Shown here piece by piece: positions 1 to 6,198 of a DNA stretch of 21,850 nucleotides (position 1 is the first letter of the stretch; each line of letters begins with the position of its first letter). The notes beneath the pieces are model-generated. The model saw nothing but the letters and a program-made list of their open reading frames with translations, was not told the DNA's origin and made no database searches. This DNA is from a virus. The stretch spans positions 1-21,850 of the IMG/VR virus record IMGVR_UViG_3300031974_000095; one strand, written 5' to 3'. Both the position numbers and the translations under genes were made by a program.

Positions 1-2
1 AG

Positions 3-41
3 CAAACTGCGCTTAGCGATTACAACCCGTTTCAAATGTAG
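3..41 (+). CDS. 3' end of an upstream gene (possibly terminase large subunit)
   Basis: An open frame enters from before the window and ends at TAG (39-41), giving the C-terminal residues QTALSDYNPFQM. The stop is embedded in the TAGGAG ribosome binding site of the next gene, the same arrangement seen at 702-707. A tail of the form -DYNPF- is compatible with the end of a large terminase, which commonly lies just upstream of these genes in T7-like phages. Only 12 codons are visible, so the product is a guess. A second frame is open to a TGA at 49-51 but encodes nothing recognisable. Confidence 0.35.
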   Translation, partial: QTALSDYNPFQM

Positions 42-50
42 GAGTAAGTG

Positions 51-704
51 ATGGGCGGTCCTGTAAGAAAAATCACCAAACCCATAAGCAAGGTTGTAAG
101 AGCTGTGGGCAAACCTGTTACCGAGGTGACGAAAGAAGTTGCCAAACCGGTAAGAGAGGTTGCAAAGCCTGTAACCAAGGTAGCAACTGAAACTATAAAA
201 GCGGTGTCAAAAGCGCCAGAGGCCGTAATTGATGTGGCCGAGCCAGTTCTAAAGACAGCAACCAAGGCTGTAGAGGTGGCCGCCACTCCAGCCCTTGAAG
301 CCACCAAGACGGTAGTCGAAGCTGGCAAGGACATAGTTGAGCCGCTTGAGCGTCCAGTGAAAAAGGTTGCCAAAGGCGTTGTCAATGTTGCTGAAGAGGT
401 CTTCGAGGAAGTAGTTGAAAAGCCAGGTAAAAAGGTAATCAAGGCTGCGGAAGAGGTCTTTGAAGAGGTTGTTGAGAAGCCAGTCAAGAAGATTGGCACA
501 GAGGTAACGGACACTATCCTTGGCATTGACAAGGAAGACCGTCGTCCTCCCCCGCCTTTAGAGCCTGAGATTACTCCAGAGGTTACACCTGAAGTTGTAC
601 CTGATGACACAGTGCTTGCCCGTGGTCGTCGCGGCAAGACCCGCACCAAACGTCCAGGCGTTGCTGGCACCCTGCTTGAGGGCGGCGGTGTTCTTTATGA
701 TTAG
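51..704 (+). CDS. Helical-repeat protein with Pro-rich linker and Arg/Gly C-terminal tag, unknown function
   Basis: This 217-residue protein has no function I recognise. An AGGAG at 40-44 sits six bases before ATG 51; the in-frame GTG at 48 is too close to it. Residues 3-165 are rich in Lys, Val, Glu and Ala and built from degenerate KPVxxV units spaced about 7 or 11 residues apart, as in long amphipathic helices. A 19-residue unit (AEEVFEEVVEKP...) is duplicated head to tail (nt 390-446 and 447-503). A Pro-rich linker (RPPPPLEPEITPEV) follows. The last 28 residues start with ARGRR and contain VAGTL, which resembles the end of the next gene's product. There is no signal peptide or membrane segment. 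Its position before the portal suggests a head or packaging accessory role (inference). Confidence 0.8.
   Translation: MGGPVRKITKPISKVVRAVGKPVTEVTKEVAKPVREVAKPVTKVATETIKAVSKAPEAVIDVAEPVLKTATKAVEVAATPALEATKTVVEAGKDIVEPLERPVKKVAKGVVNVAEEVFEEVVEKPGKKVIKAAEEVFEEVVEKPVKKIGTEVTDTILGIDKEDRRPPPPLEPEITPEVTPEVVPDDTVLARGRRGKTRTKRPGVAGTLLEGGGVLYD
390..503 (+). repeat. Tandem duplication of a 57-base coding unit
   Basis: Two 19-codon units (390-446 and 447-503) encode AEEVFEEVVEKPGKKVIKA and AEEVFEEVVEKPVKKIGTE. The first twelve residues are identical, with mostly synonymous DNA differences between them. Confidence 0.85.
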
Positions 705-713
705 GAGATTTAG

Positions 714-920
714 ATGAGCTTCTTGACCCCGAAGATTCCTGCCCCACCTCCCCCGCCTCCTCCACCGCCAGAGCCGGACCTCGGTCGTGCGCGGGCCATG
801 GCAGAAGAAGCCGAGCGTGAAGCTCGTGGCCGTCGCAAGGGCCGAGGCTCAACTATTGTCGCAGGTGCGCTTGGCCAACAGGTCGGTCAGACTGACGGCA
901 AACCAACTTTGATGGGTTAA
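714..920 (+). CDS. Small Pro-rich protein with Arg/Gly C-terminal tag, unknown function
   Basis: This is a 68-residue protein starting at ATG 714. Its AGGAG (703-707) overlaps the stop codon of the preceding gene. Residues 8-21 are nearly all proline (a run of nine at 11-19). A short Ala/Glu helix follows at about 24-38, then ARGRRKGRGSTIVAGAL (37-53) and a Gly-rich end (PTLMG). Small proteins with this Pro-rich start and RRxGRxST-type ending are, from memory, common just upstream of the portal in T7-like and related phages, usually annotated hypothetical. The shared C-terminal motif links it to the preceding gene. A role in head assembly or packaging is plausible but unproven. Confidence 0.75.
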   Translation: MSFLTPKIPAPPPPPPPPPEPDLGRARAMAEEAEREARGRRKGRGSTIVAGALGQQVGQTDGKPTLMG

Positions 921-922
921 AT

Positions 923-2512
923 ATGGCACAGGAAGCAGCCCCGCTAATCAAGCGGTTCGATTACCTTAAGTCACGCCGGGATAACTGGGACACCCACTAT
1001 CAGGAACTGGCTGACTACATGCTGCCGCGCAAGGCAGACATCGTGAAGAAACGCTCTCGCGGTGAAAAACGCATGGAGTTGATTTACGACGGCACTGCGC
1101 TGCAATCAATCGACCTGATGGCTGCTTTCCTCCATGGCATGCTCACCAGCGGGGCATCGCCGTGGTTCCACCTTGACATCAAAGATGAGGCGCTGAATCG
1201 GGACGATGACGTGCGTGAGTGGTTGCAAGACACCAGCATGCGCATGATGCAAGCCTTCCAGCGCTCCAACTTTGAGACTGAAATTCACGAAGCCTATGTT
1301 GACCTTGTGGTATTCGGCACGGCTTGCATGTTTGCCGAGATGGACCGTGACAAGCTGCGTTTTAGCACTCGGCATATTTCGGAATACTACGTTTCTGAAG
1401 ACCAGTACGGCATGGTCAACACCGTGTTCCGTCTGTACAAGTCCACCGCAGCACAGGCTGTAGAACGCTTTGGCTTTGATAACGTCGGCAGCTTTATTCA
1501 AAAGAAATTTGAAAAGACTCCTGACGAGGAAGTCGAGATTCTGCATGCGGTCCTGCCGCGCCTTGCACGAGATGTTACAAAGCAAGACAACCTGAACATG
1601 CCGTATATGTCGGCCTATGTTTGCAAAAGCACCGGCATGATTATTTCAGAAGGTGGCTTTGAAGAGCTGCCCTATGTAGTGCCGCGCTTCCTGAAAGCTA
1701 CCGGCGAGACTATGGGCCGCAGCCCCGCGATGACAGCGCTGCCCGACGTTAAGATGTTGAATCTTATGTCAAAAACCATCATACAAGCGGCTCAGAAGCA
1801 GATTGACCCGCCACTGCTGGTGCCTGATGATGGCTTCCTGTTGCCTATTCGCACCCAGCCTGGTGGCCTCAACTTCTTCCGTTCCGGTACCCGCGAAACG
1901 ATTACGCCGCTGAATACGGGCGCGAACATTCCGATTGGCCTGAACATGGAAGAGCAGCGTCGTGCCGCTATTCGTCAGGCGTTCTATGTTGACCAGATTC
2001 TGACTGCTGGTTCCGCGCAGATGACTGCGACAGAGGTTATCCAGCGTCAGGAAGAGCGTATGCGTGTCATTGGCCCTGTGCTTGGCCGTTTGATGAACGA
2101 GCTGCTTCGCCCACTGATTGACCGTGTGTTTGCTCTGATGTTGCGTAATGACATGTTGGCAACCCCACCGGAGTCATTGCAGGGATTGGATATTGATATT
2201 GAGTACGTTTCGCCGCTGGCCCGCGCTCAAAAGTCTAGCAGCCTGAACAACACTATGCGGGCGCTTGAGATTCTTCTGCCACTATCCCAGAGCCTTCCGG
2301 TTGGTGACCACATCGACCCTGACGGGCTTGTTCGGCATGTGACCGATGCCCTTGGCGTTCCCAAGAAAACCCTGCGTTCTCAGCGTGAGGTTGATGAGAC
2401 ACGGCAAGCAAGGGCGCAAGCAGAGGAAGAAGCTATGCAGCGTCAGCGTGACCAAGAGGATGTTTACACCACAGCACAGGCTGCGCAAGCAGTCAGGATG
2501 GTACAGTCTTGA
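923..2512 (+). CDS. Portal (head-tail connector) protein, T7 gp8-like
   Basis: The 529-residue length is close to T7 gp8 (about 536). Twelve copies form the ring at one capsid vertex through which DNA is packaged and ejected and to which the tail attaches. The N-terminus (RFDYLKSRRDNWDTHYQELA, residues 11-30, then DYMLPRK) and the segment IYDGTALQSIDLMAAFLHGM (54-73) followed by LTSGASPWFHL are typical of the podovirus head-to-tail connecting family. The C-terminal 60 residues are highly charged and Gln-rich (ETRQARAQAEEEAMQRQRDQ). ATG 923 lies two bases after the previous stop with only a weak GATGGG upstream, so translational coupling is likely. It heads the capsid genes, as in T7. The assignment is secure; the subfamily is not. 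Confidence 0.95.
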   Translation: MAQEAAPLIKRFDYLKSRRDNWDTHYQELADYMLPRKADIVKKRSRGEKRMELIYDGTALQSIDLMAAFLHGMLTSGASPWFHLDIKDEALNRDDDVREWLQDTSMRMMQAFQRSNFETEIHEAYVDLVVFGTACMFAEMDRDKLRFSTRHISEYYVSEDQYGMVNTVFRLYKSTAAQAVERFGFDNVGSFIQKKFEKTPDEEVEILHAVLPRLARDVTKQDNLNMPYMSAYVCKSTGMIISEGGFEELPYVVPRFLKATGETMGRSPAMTALPDVKMLNLMSKTIIQAAQKQIDPPLLVPDDGFLLPIRTQPGGLNFFRSGTRETITPLNTGANIPIGLNMEEQRRAAIRQAFYVDQILTAGSAQMTATEVIQRQEERMRVIGPVLGRLMNELLRPLIDRVFALMLRNDMLATPPESLQGLDIDIEYVSPLARAQKSSSLNNTMRALEILLPLSQSLPVGDHIDPDGLVRHVTDALGVPKKTLRSQREVDETRQARAQAEEEAMQRQRDQEDVYTTAQAAQAVRMVQS

Positions 2513-2709
2513 AGGATATAGAAAAGCTGAAGCATATGTACACCGAGACCTTCAACAGCGAAGCTGGGCAGAAGGTTCTCAGAGACCTTGAGGCGCGCTC
2601 TAACTGGCGGGCCTTGAGCTATGTGGCGGGCGACCCCAATGCCACAGCATTTGAAGAGGGCAAACGTGCCGTTCTTCTTCACATTCACAACATGATGACA
2701 CAGGAGTAA
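2509..2709 (+). CDS. Small Bbp19-like phage head protein
   Basis: This 66-residue protein begins with TTG 2509, which overlaps the portal stop by four bases (TTGA). The alternative start ATG 2536 would remove nine residues. The body FNSEAGQKVLRDLEARSNW, then YVAGDPNATAFEEGKRAVLL and HIHNMMTQE, fits the pattern of the Bbp19-like domain, a small protein beside the capsid genes of Bordetella phage BPP-1 and many other podoviruses: Gly-x-x-Val-Leu-x-Asp-Leu-Glu, then F-x-E-G-x-R and a final His-Ile-His. Its molecular role is not established. Its position between portal and scaffold, as in other phages, supports a function in head assembly. Confidence 0.8.
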   Translation: MKDIEKLKHMYTETFNSEAGQKVLRDLEARSNWRALSYVAGDPNATAFEEGKRAVLLHIHNMMTQE

Positions 2710-2711
2710 CT

Positions 2712-3560
2712 ATGTCAGAGGAAGCTATCGAACAGGTAGCCCAGCCTGATGCTGCGCCGATGGAAACACCGGCAGAGGTGGCGCAAGGCGGGTCTGGTAA
2801 CGATTTCTTGCAAACGATACCGGAGGAACTGAGAGACCACCCAAGTCTCTCACCAATCAAAGATGTAGAGAACCTTGCAAGGTCTTACGTCAACGCACAA
2901 CGTCTGATTGGTGCGGACAAGGTTCCGCTACCAGTCAACCCAACAGATGAAGACCTTGACAACATCTATAGCAAACTTGGCCGACCGGAGACGGCAGAGG
3001 GTTATGAGATTGGCGTTGATGGCAACATCATTACTGAAGATATTGCGCAGTCATACGCAGATGTTGCGCATAAGTTACGTTTAACCCCTGACCAGGCCAG
3101 TGGCATCCTTGAGTATTACAAAGGCATGACCAATAGTGCGTCTGAGATGTCAGTCGAAGCTGAGACACAGCAGCGCAATCAAACTGAAATGACGCTTCGC
3201 AAGGAGTGGGGTGACGACTTTGATGCGCGTATCCAAGATGCTGGAAAGATTGCACAGCAGTTTGGGGGCGGTGAGTTGCTAGAGATGCAGTTGGCCGATG
3301 GAACCAAGGTGGGCAACCATCCTGATTTTATTAAGGCATTTGCAAAAATAGCCGAGTTCAGGCAAAGTGTCACAAGTGAAGACACGGTATCTGATGCACC
3401 TACTAGCAGCATGGTGACCCGTCAGTCAGCGCAGCAAGAGATTGATGCGATTATGAGTGACAAATCCCATGCTTATTGGGACCGTAAAAACGTGATTGGC
3501 CGACAACAGGCTATTGAGCGTGTACAAGAATTGATGGGTGTTATACATGGAGCAGGATGA
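2712..3560 (+). CDS. Capsid assembly scaffolding protein, T7 gp9-like
   Basis: This 282-residue acidic protein (T7 gp9 is about 307) begins two bases after the previous stop behind a good AGGAG. Scaffolds organise the capsid subunits and portal into the prohead and then leave. Evidence is an acidic, low-complexity N-terminus (1-35), the conserved block PLPVNPTDEDLDNIYSKLGR followed by PETAEGYEI (about residues 76-104), a helical middle (LRLTPDQASGILEYYKGM) and a short helical C-terminus with paired charges (DRKNVIGRQQAIERVQEL) that would contact the capsid protein. The position directly before the capsid genes is canonical. No protease motif is seen, so a fused maturation protease is unlikely. 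Confidence 0.9.
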   Translation: MSEEAIEQVAQPDAAPMETPAEVAQGGSGNDFLQTIPEELRDHPSLSPIKDVENLARSYVNAQRLIGADKVPLPVNPTDEDLDNIYSKLGRPETAEGYEIGVDGNIITEDIAQSYADVAHKLRLTPDQASGILEYYKGMTNSASEMSVEAETQQRNQTEMTLRKEWGDDFDARIQDAGKIAQQFGGGELLEMQLADGTKVGNHPDFIKAFAKIAEFRQSVTSEDTVSDAPTSSMVTRQSAQQEIDAIMSDKSHAYWDRKNVIGRQQAIERVQELMGVIHGAG

Positions 3561-3789
3561 TTTGGTCCATGTGCGCCTTGAGTGCTTACGTTACGCGATT
3601 GAGTTTGGAACCGCGCGTGATGTTGTAGAACCCGCCCGACTCGCAGACAGATACTACGAGTGGGTGATGCAGGGTAGCGAGGAGACTCGTCCTGCCGACA
3701 ACCGGAAAGACGGTGGCCGCAAGCAGGTCCGAAAAGCTAGGAGTGTCCGAGAGGGTAGCACACCGGAATCTAGTGCAACCATGACGTAG
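3547..3789 (+). CDS. Small protein between scaffold and capsid genes, unknown function
   Basis: This is an 80-residue protein. ATG 3547 overlaps the scaffold end by 14 bases; an in-frame GTG at 3538 would add three residues. The N-terminal half (MEQDDLVHVRLECLRYAIEF, then ARLADRYYEWVMQG) is a compact helical unit, apparently the folded part. The C-terminal half (residues 45-80) is highly charged, low in hydrophobics and probably disordered. I recall similar short proteins in this slot in other marine podoviruses but know no function. Its location between scaffold and major capsid protein suggests a minor head or assembly role. It keeps a good reading frame with bacterial codon use, so I regard it as real. 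Confidence 0.75.
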   Translation: MEQDDLVHVRLECLRYAIEFGTARDVVEPARLADRYYEWVMQGSEETRPADNRKDGGRKQVRKARSVREGSTPESSATMT

Positions 3790-3795
3790 AAGGAG
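3790..3795 (+). promoter_or_regulatory. Strong ribosome binding site of the capsid gene
   Basis: AAGGAG lies seven bases before ATG 3803, immediately after the TAG of the previous gene. It is among the best Shine-Dalgarno matches in the window, fitting the most abundantly made virion protein. Confidence 0.75.
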
Positions 3796-3802
3796 AGACA
3801 GG

Positions 3803-4696
3803 ATGTCTACTCAAGTAACTACGGCATTTGTACAACAGTATTCTGCGAATGTGCAGATGCTTGCACAGCAGATGGGTTCCCGTCTGCGTGATACTGTGCG
3901 CATCGAGAATGTTGTTGGTAAGAATGCCTTTATCGACCAAGTTGGTGTTGCGACCGCACAACTGCGGACAACTCGCCACGCCGACACTCCTCAGATGGAT
4001 ACGCCACATGCGCGTCGTCGCCTGAGTCTCGCATCGTATGAGTACGCTGACCTTATTGACGACCAAGACAAGGTTCGTATGCTCATCGACCCAACCTCGT
4101 CCTACGCTCAGGCCGCTGCTGCTGCCATGGGCCGTGCCATGGACGATGTTATCATCACTGCATTTGATGCTGCTTCCAACACTGGTGAGACCGGCTCGAC
4201 TTCGACCGCTTTCGACACGAACCAGGATGTTGCAGTTTCTGTCGGTGGTGCTGACACTAACATGAACCTGACTAAGCTGCGCGAAGCCAAGAAGCTGCTG
4301 GACCAAGCTGACGTTGACCCTTCGATTCCTCGCTACATCGTCATGGGTCCAAGCCAAATCCACGCACTGCTTGCTGACACCAGCGTCACCTCGGCTGACT
4401 TCAACACTGTGAAGGCTCTCGTCCAGGGTGAAATCAACCAGTTCATGGGCTTCAACTTCATCATGTCGAACCGTCTGTCGGCTGACGCCAACAACGTCCG
4501 TACTTGCTTTGCTTGGGCTGAAGAAGGTCTTGCGCTTGGCATTGGTAAGGATGTGTCGGCTCGTATTGATGAGCGTTCAGACAAGGGTTACGCAACCCAG
4601 GTCTATTACTGCATGGACATCGGCGCTACACGGATGCAAGAGAACATGGTTGTTCGCATCAAGTGTGACGAAGATGACCTTGACGGCGCAGCGTAA
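3803..4696 (+). CDS. Major capsid protein (BPP-1 Bbp17-like, HK97 fold expected)
   Basis: This 297-residue protein forms the icosahedral shell. Diagnostic stretches include an N-terminal arm (VTTAFVQQYSANVQMLAQQM), a segment rich in His/Thr/Asp (TRHADTPQMDTPHARRRLSL), the YEYADLIDDQDKVRMLIDP block (about 83-101), and a late segment FNFIMSNRLS followed by FAWAEEGLALGIGKDV that is typical of the capsid family containing Bordetella BPP-1 Bbp17. Codon choice is strongly biased toward a limited set (CGT/CGC, GGT, AAG, CTG) compared with flanking genes, as expected for very high expression. It lies between scaffold and cement genes. There is no obvious cleaved pro-domain. T7 gp10-like ancestry is less likely. 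Confidence 0.92.
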   Translation: MSTQVTTAFVQQYSANVQMLAQQMGSRLRDTVRIENVVGKNAFIDQVGVATAQLRTTRHADTPQMDTPHARRRLSLASYEYADLIDDQDKVRMLIDPTSSYAQAAAAAMGRAMDDVIITAFDAASNTGETGSTSTAFDTNQDVAVSVGGADTNMNLTKLREAKKLLDQADVDPSIPRYIVMGPSQIHALLADTSVTSADFNTVKALVQGEINQFMGFNFIMSNRLSADANNVRTCFAWAEEGLALGIGKDVSARIDERSDKGYATQVYYCMDIGATRMQENMVVRIKCDEDDLDGAA

Positions 4697-4709
4697 GGGA
4701 GATTGAGAG

Positions 4710-5189
4710 ATGACAACGAAAAACTCTGACCTCATTGCCAATCTTGAGGCACTCCCGCAGGTTGCTAACGCAGCATCTGAGCTTGGCGGTCGCGTCCGCA
4801 TCGCTCAGGGCAACGTGGCGCTTGCTGCTGGTGATAGCACCGATAACGACATCGTAATGCTGGCACCTGTCCCAACCCACGCAACTTTGGTTTCGGTCCG
4901 TGTTGGTTCCGATTCCCTCGGCGGCTCTTGCACCTTCAACGTCGGCTTCTACACCAATGACGGTGTGGTTGTTGATGAAGATGCTCTCGCCACCACTGTT
5001 GCTGACGGAGCTGCTATTGCAGAGCTTCGTTACGAAGAGCTGAACCTGAACACCACTGGTCAGCAGGTCTGGGAACTTGCAGGTCAAAGCTCTGACCCAA
5101 GCGATGTGTACTACATTGCTGTGACGTTCAACGCTACTGGCGGCACTGCCGGTGACTTGGCGTTCATCATTGAGTACGTCGTAGACTAA
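4710..5189 (+). CDS. Probable capsid cement (decoration) protein, Bbp16-like
   Basis: This 159-residue protein starts at ATG 4710 behind AAGGGAG (4695-4701), which overlaps the capsid stop. The sequence is dominated by short beta strands with Gly, Ser, Thr and Asp turns (RVRIAQGNVALAAGDSTDND, then SVRVGSDSLGGSCTFNVGFY and a final LAFIIEYVVD), consistent with a jelly-roll outer-capsid protein. In BPP-1 the gene after the capsid gene encodes the cement protein Bbp16, which pins capsomers from outside. Position, size and fold type all match. The identification rests on context and composition rather than a firm motif. It shares the capsid gene's biased codon use, implying high expression, and is the last gene before a strong terminator. 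Confidence 0.7.
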   Translation: MTTKNSDLIANLEALPQVANAASELGGRVRIAQGNVALAAGDSTDNDIVMLAPVPTHATLVSVRVGSDSLGGSCTFNVGFYTNDGVVVDEDALATTVADGAAIAELRYEELNLNTTGQQVWELAGQSSDPSDVYYIAVTFNATGGTAGDLAFIIEYVVD

Positions 5190-5197
5190 CTAAACAA

Positions 5198-5225
5198 GGG
5201 GGGCGGGATGTTCTCGCCCTCCTTT
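5198..5225 (+). terminator. Rho-independent terminator after the head module
   Basis: GGGGGGCGGG (5198-5207), loop ATGTT (5208-5212) and CTCGCCCTCC (5213-5222) form a ten-pair stem with two G-U pairs, followed by TTT (5223-5225). The T run is short, so termination may be partial. It lies nine bases after the cement gene, the same place where T7 has its terminator after the capsid gene, and would lower transcription of tail and ejection genes relative to capsid genes. Confidence 0.85.
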
Positions 5226-5250
5226 CACTCCTACTCCGGGGGATAGACGG

Positions 5251-5601
5251 GTGGAGTTTAACAGGGACTTTCGATATGACCTCAAAGTGGGTCAGATGGC
5301 AGAAAGTTGGCTTGCTGATTTGCTACAGAACAAAACGATTGAAATAAAAAGAGACTTCAAAGCTTCACGAACCGGCAGAGTGTTTGTGGAGTTTTTTTCT
5401 AGGGGGAAGCCCTCTGGGATAGACAAGACCGAGGCTGATTTCTGGGCGTTCGTCATTGACGGCGAAACTGTGGTAATATTGCCCACGGTACGGCTCAAAG
5501 AGCTTGTGAAAGAAGCCAAAGAAGAAGGCAAAGTTTGGAAGGGCGGGGACTCGAATACGAGCAAAGGCGTCCTTATTGATTTGGAAAGGTTAGTGAAGTA
5601 A
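5251..5601 (+). CDS. Putative small PD-(D/E)XK-type nuclease / resolvase-like protein
   Basis: This 116-residue protein starts at GTG 5251, with GGGGGA (5238-5243) seven bases upstream. A later ATG (5296) would remove part of the first conserved helix. Candidate active-site features are Glu18 in a helix (QMAESWLADLL), Glu31-x-Lys33-x-Asp35 on a strand (TIEIKRD) and Glu47 on the next strand (RVFVEFFSRGKPSGI). TEADFWAFVID (60-70) follows. This layout, especially TG-(x)n-VE followed by RGKPSGI and TxADxW, resembles small phage proteins related to Holliday-junction resolvases. Which acid pairs with Lys33 is unclear, so catalysis is unproven. It lies between the terminator and the tail genes and overlaps the next start (TAATG). 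A role in resolving branched DNA before packaging is inference. Confidence 0.55.
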   Translation: MEFNRDFRYDLKVGQMAESWLADLLQNKTIEIKRDFKASRTGRVFVEFFSRGKPSGIDKTEADFWAFVIDGETVVILPTVRLKELVKEAKEEGKVWKGGDSNTSKGVLIDLERLVK

Positions 5602-6197
5602 TGCCATCCGTAGTTGACATCTGTAACGAGGCAATGGACCTGTTGGGTGCAGCTACGATTACTGCACTTACAGAGAACTCTAAAGAGGCGCGTTTGTGTA
5701 ACCGTAGGTTCGAGACTGTGCGTGACACGGTGCTGCGCGCCCATCCATGGAATACGGCAATCACCCGTGCAACTCTGGCAAAGGACTCTGATGCACCGGC
5801 ATTTGGCTTTGCTAATCAGTTTACGCTGCCGACAGACCCCTTTTGCTTACGGGTACTGTCATTCTGGAACAGCAACGTGGACAGCGAGATTGCTGCCTAT
5901 GATAGTCAGGTCATGTTTAAGATTGAGGGGCGAAAGGTTCTGAGTGACGAAGGCACTTGCCGGATTACCTATCTTGCCCGCATCACAGACACAGAGACAT
6001 ATGACTCGCTGCTTTCCAGCACCATTGCCCACAAACTAGCCGCTGAGACCGCGTATGCCATCACAGGCAGCACTACGGTTAGTCAGTCAATGCAACAACT
6101 GTATGAGATAAGATTGCGTGAGGCCCGGTCCATCGACGCCATGGAAGGTATGCCGGACAAGCTGATTGCAGATGACTTTATAAACATCAGGTTCTGA
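5601..6197 (+). CDS. Tail tubular protein A (T7 gp11-like)
   Basis: This 198-residue protein (T7 gp11 is 196) starts at ATG 5601, sharing its A with the previous stop. The N-terminus SVVDICNEAMDLLGAATITA (3-22), the segment SKEARLCNRRFETVRDTVLR (27-46) and AHPWNTAITRATLA are the family hallmark of the gatekeeper/tail-adaptor proteins. These form a dodecamer below the portal and join it to the nozzle. LPTDPFCLRVLSFWN and TYLARITDTETYDSLLS fit the central beta part. The C-terminus is an extended, negatively charged tail (DKLIADDFINIRF). It is followed one base later by tail tubular B, as in T7, so both are probably made together. Confidence 0.9.
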   Translation: MPSVVDICNEAMDLLGAATITALTENSKEARLCNRRFETVRDTVLRAHPWNTAITRATLAKDSDAPAFGFANQFTLPTDPFCLRVLSFWNSNVDSEIAAYDSQVMFKIEGRKVLSDEGTCRITYLARITDTETYDSLLSSTIAHKLAAETAYAITGSTTVSQSMQQLYEIRLREARSIDAMEGMPDKLIADDFINIRF

Positions 6198-6198
6198 T

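Noticed and set aside
32-670. Minus-strand open frame of 212 codons opposite the first gene
   Set aside because: It mirrors the Lys/Val/Ala repeats and gives a Thr/Ser-rich low-complexity product; the + strand gene has the ribosome binding site and context.
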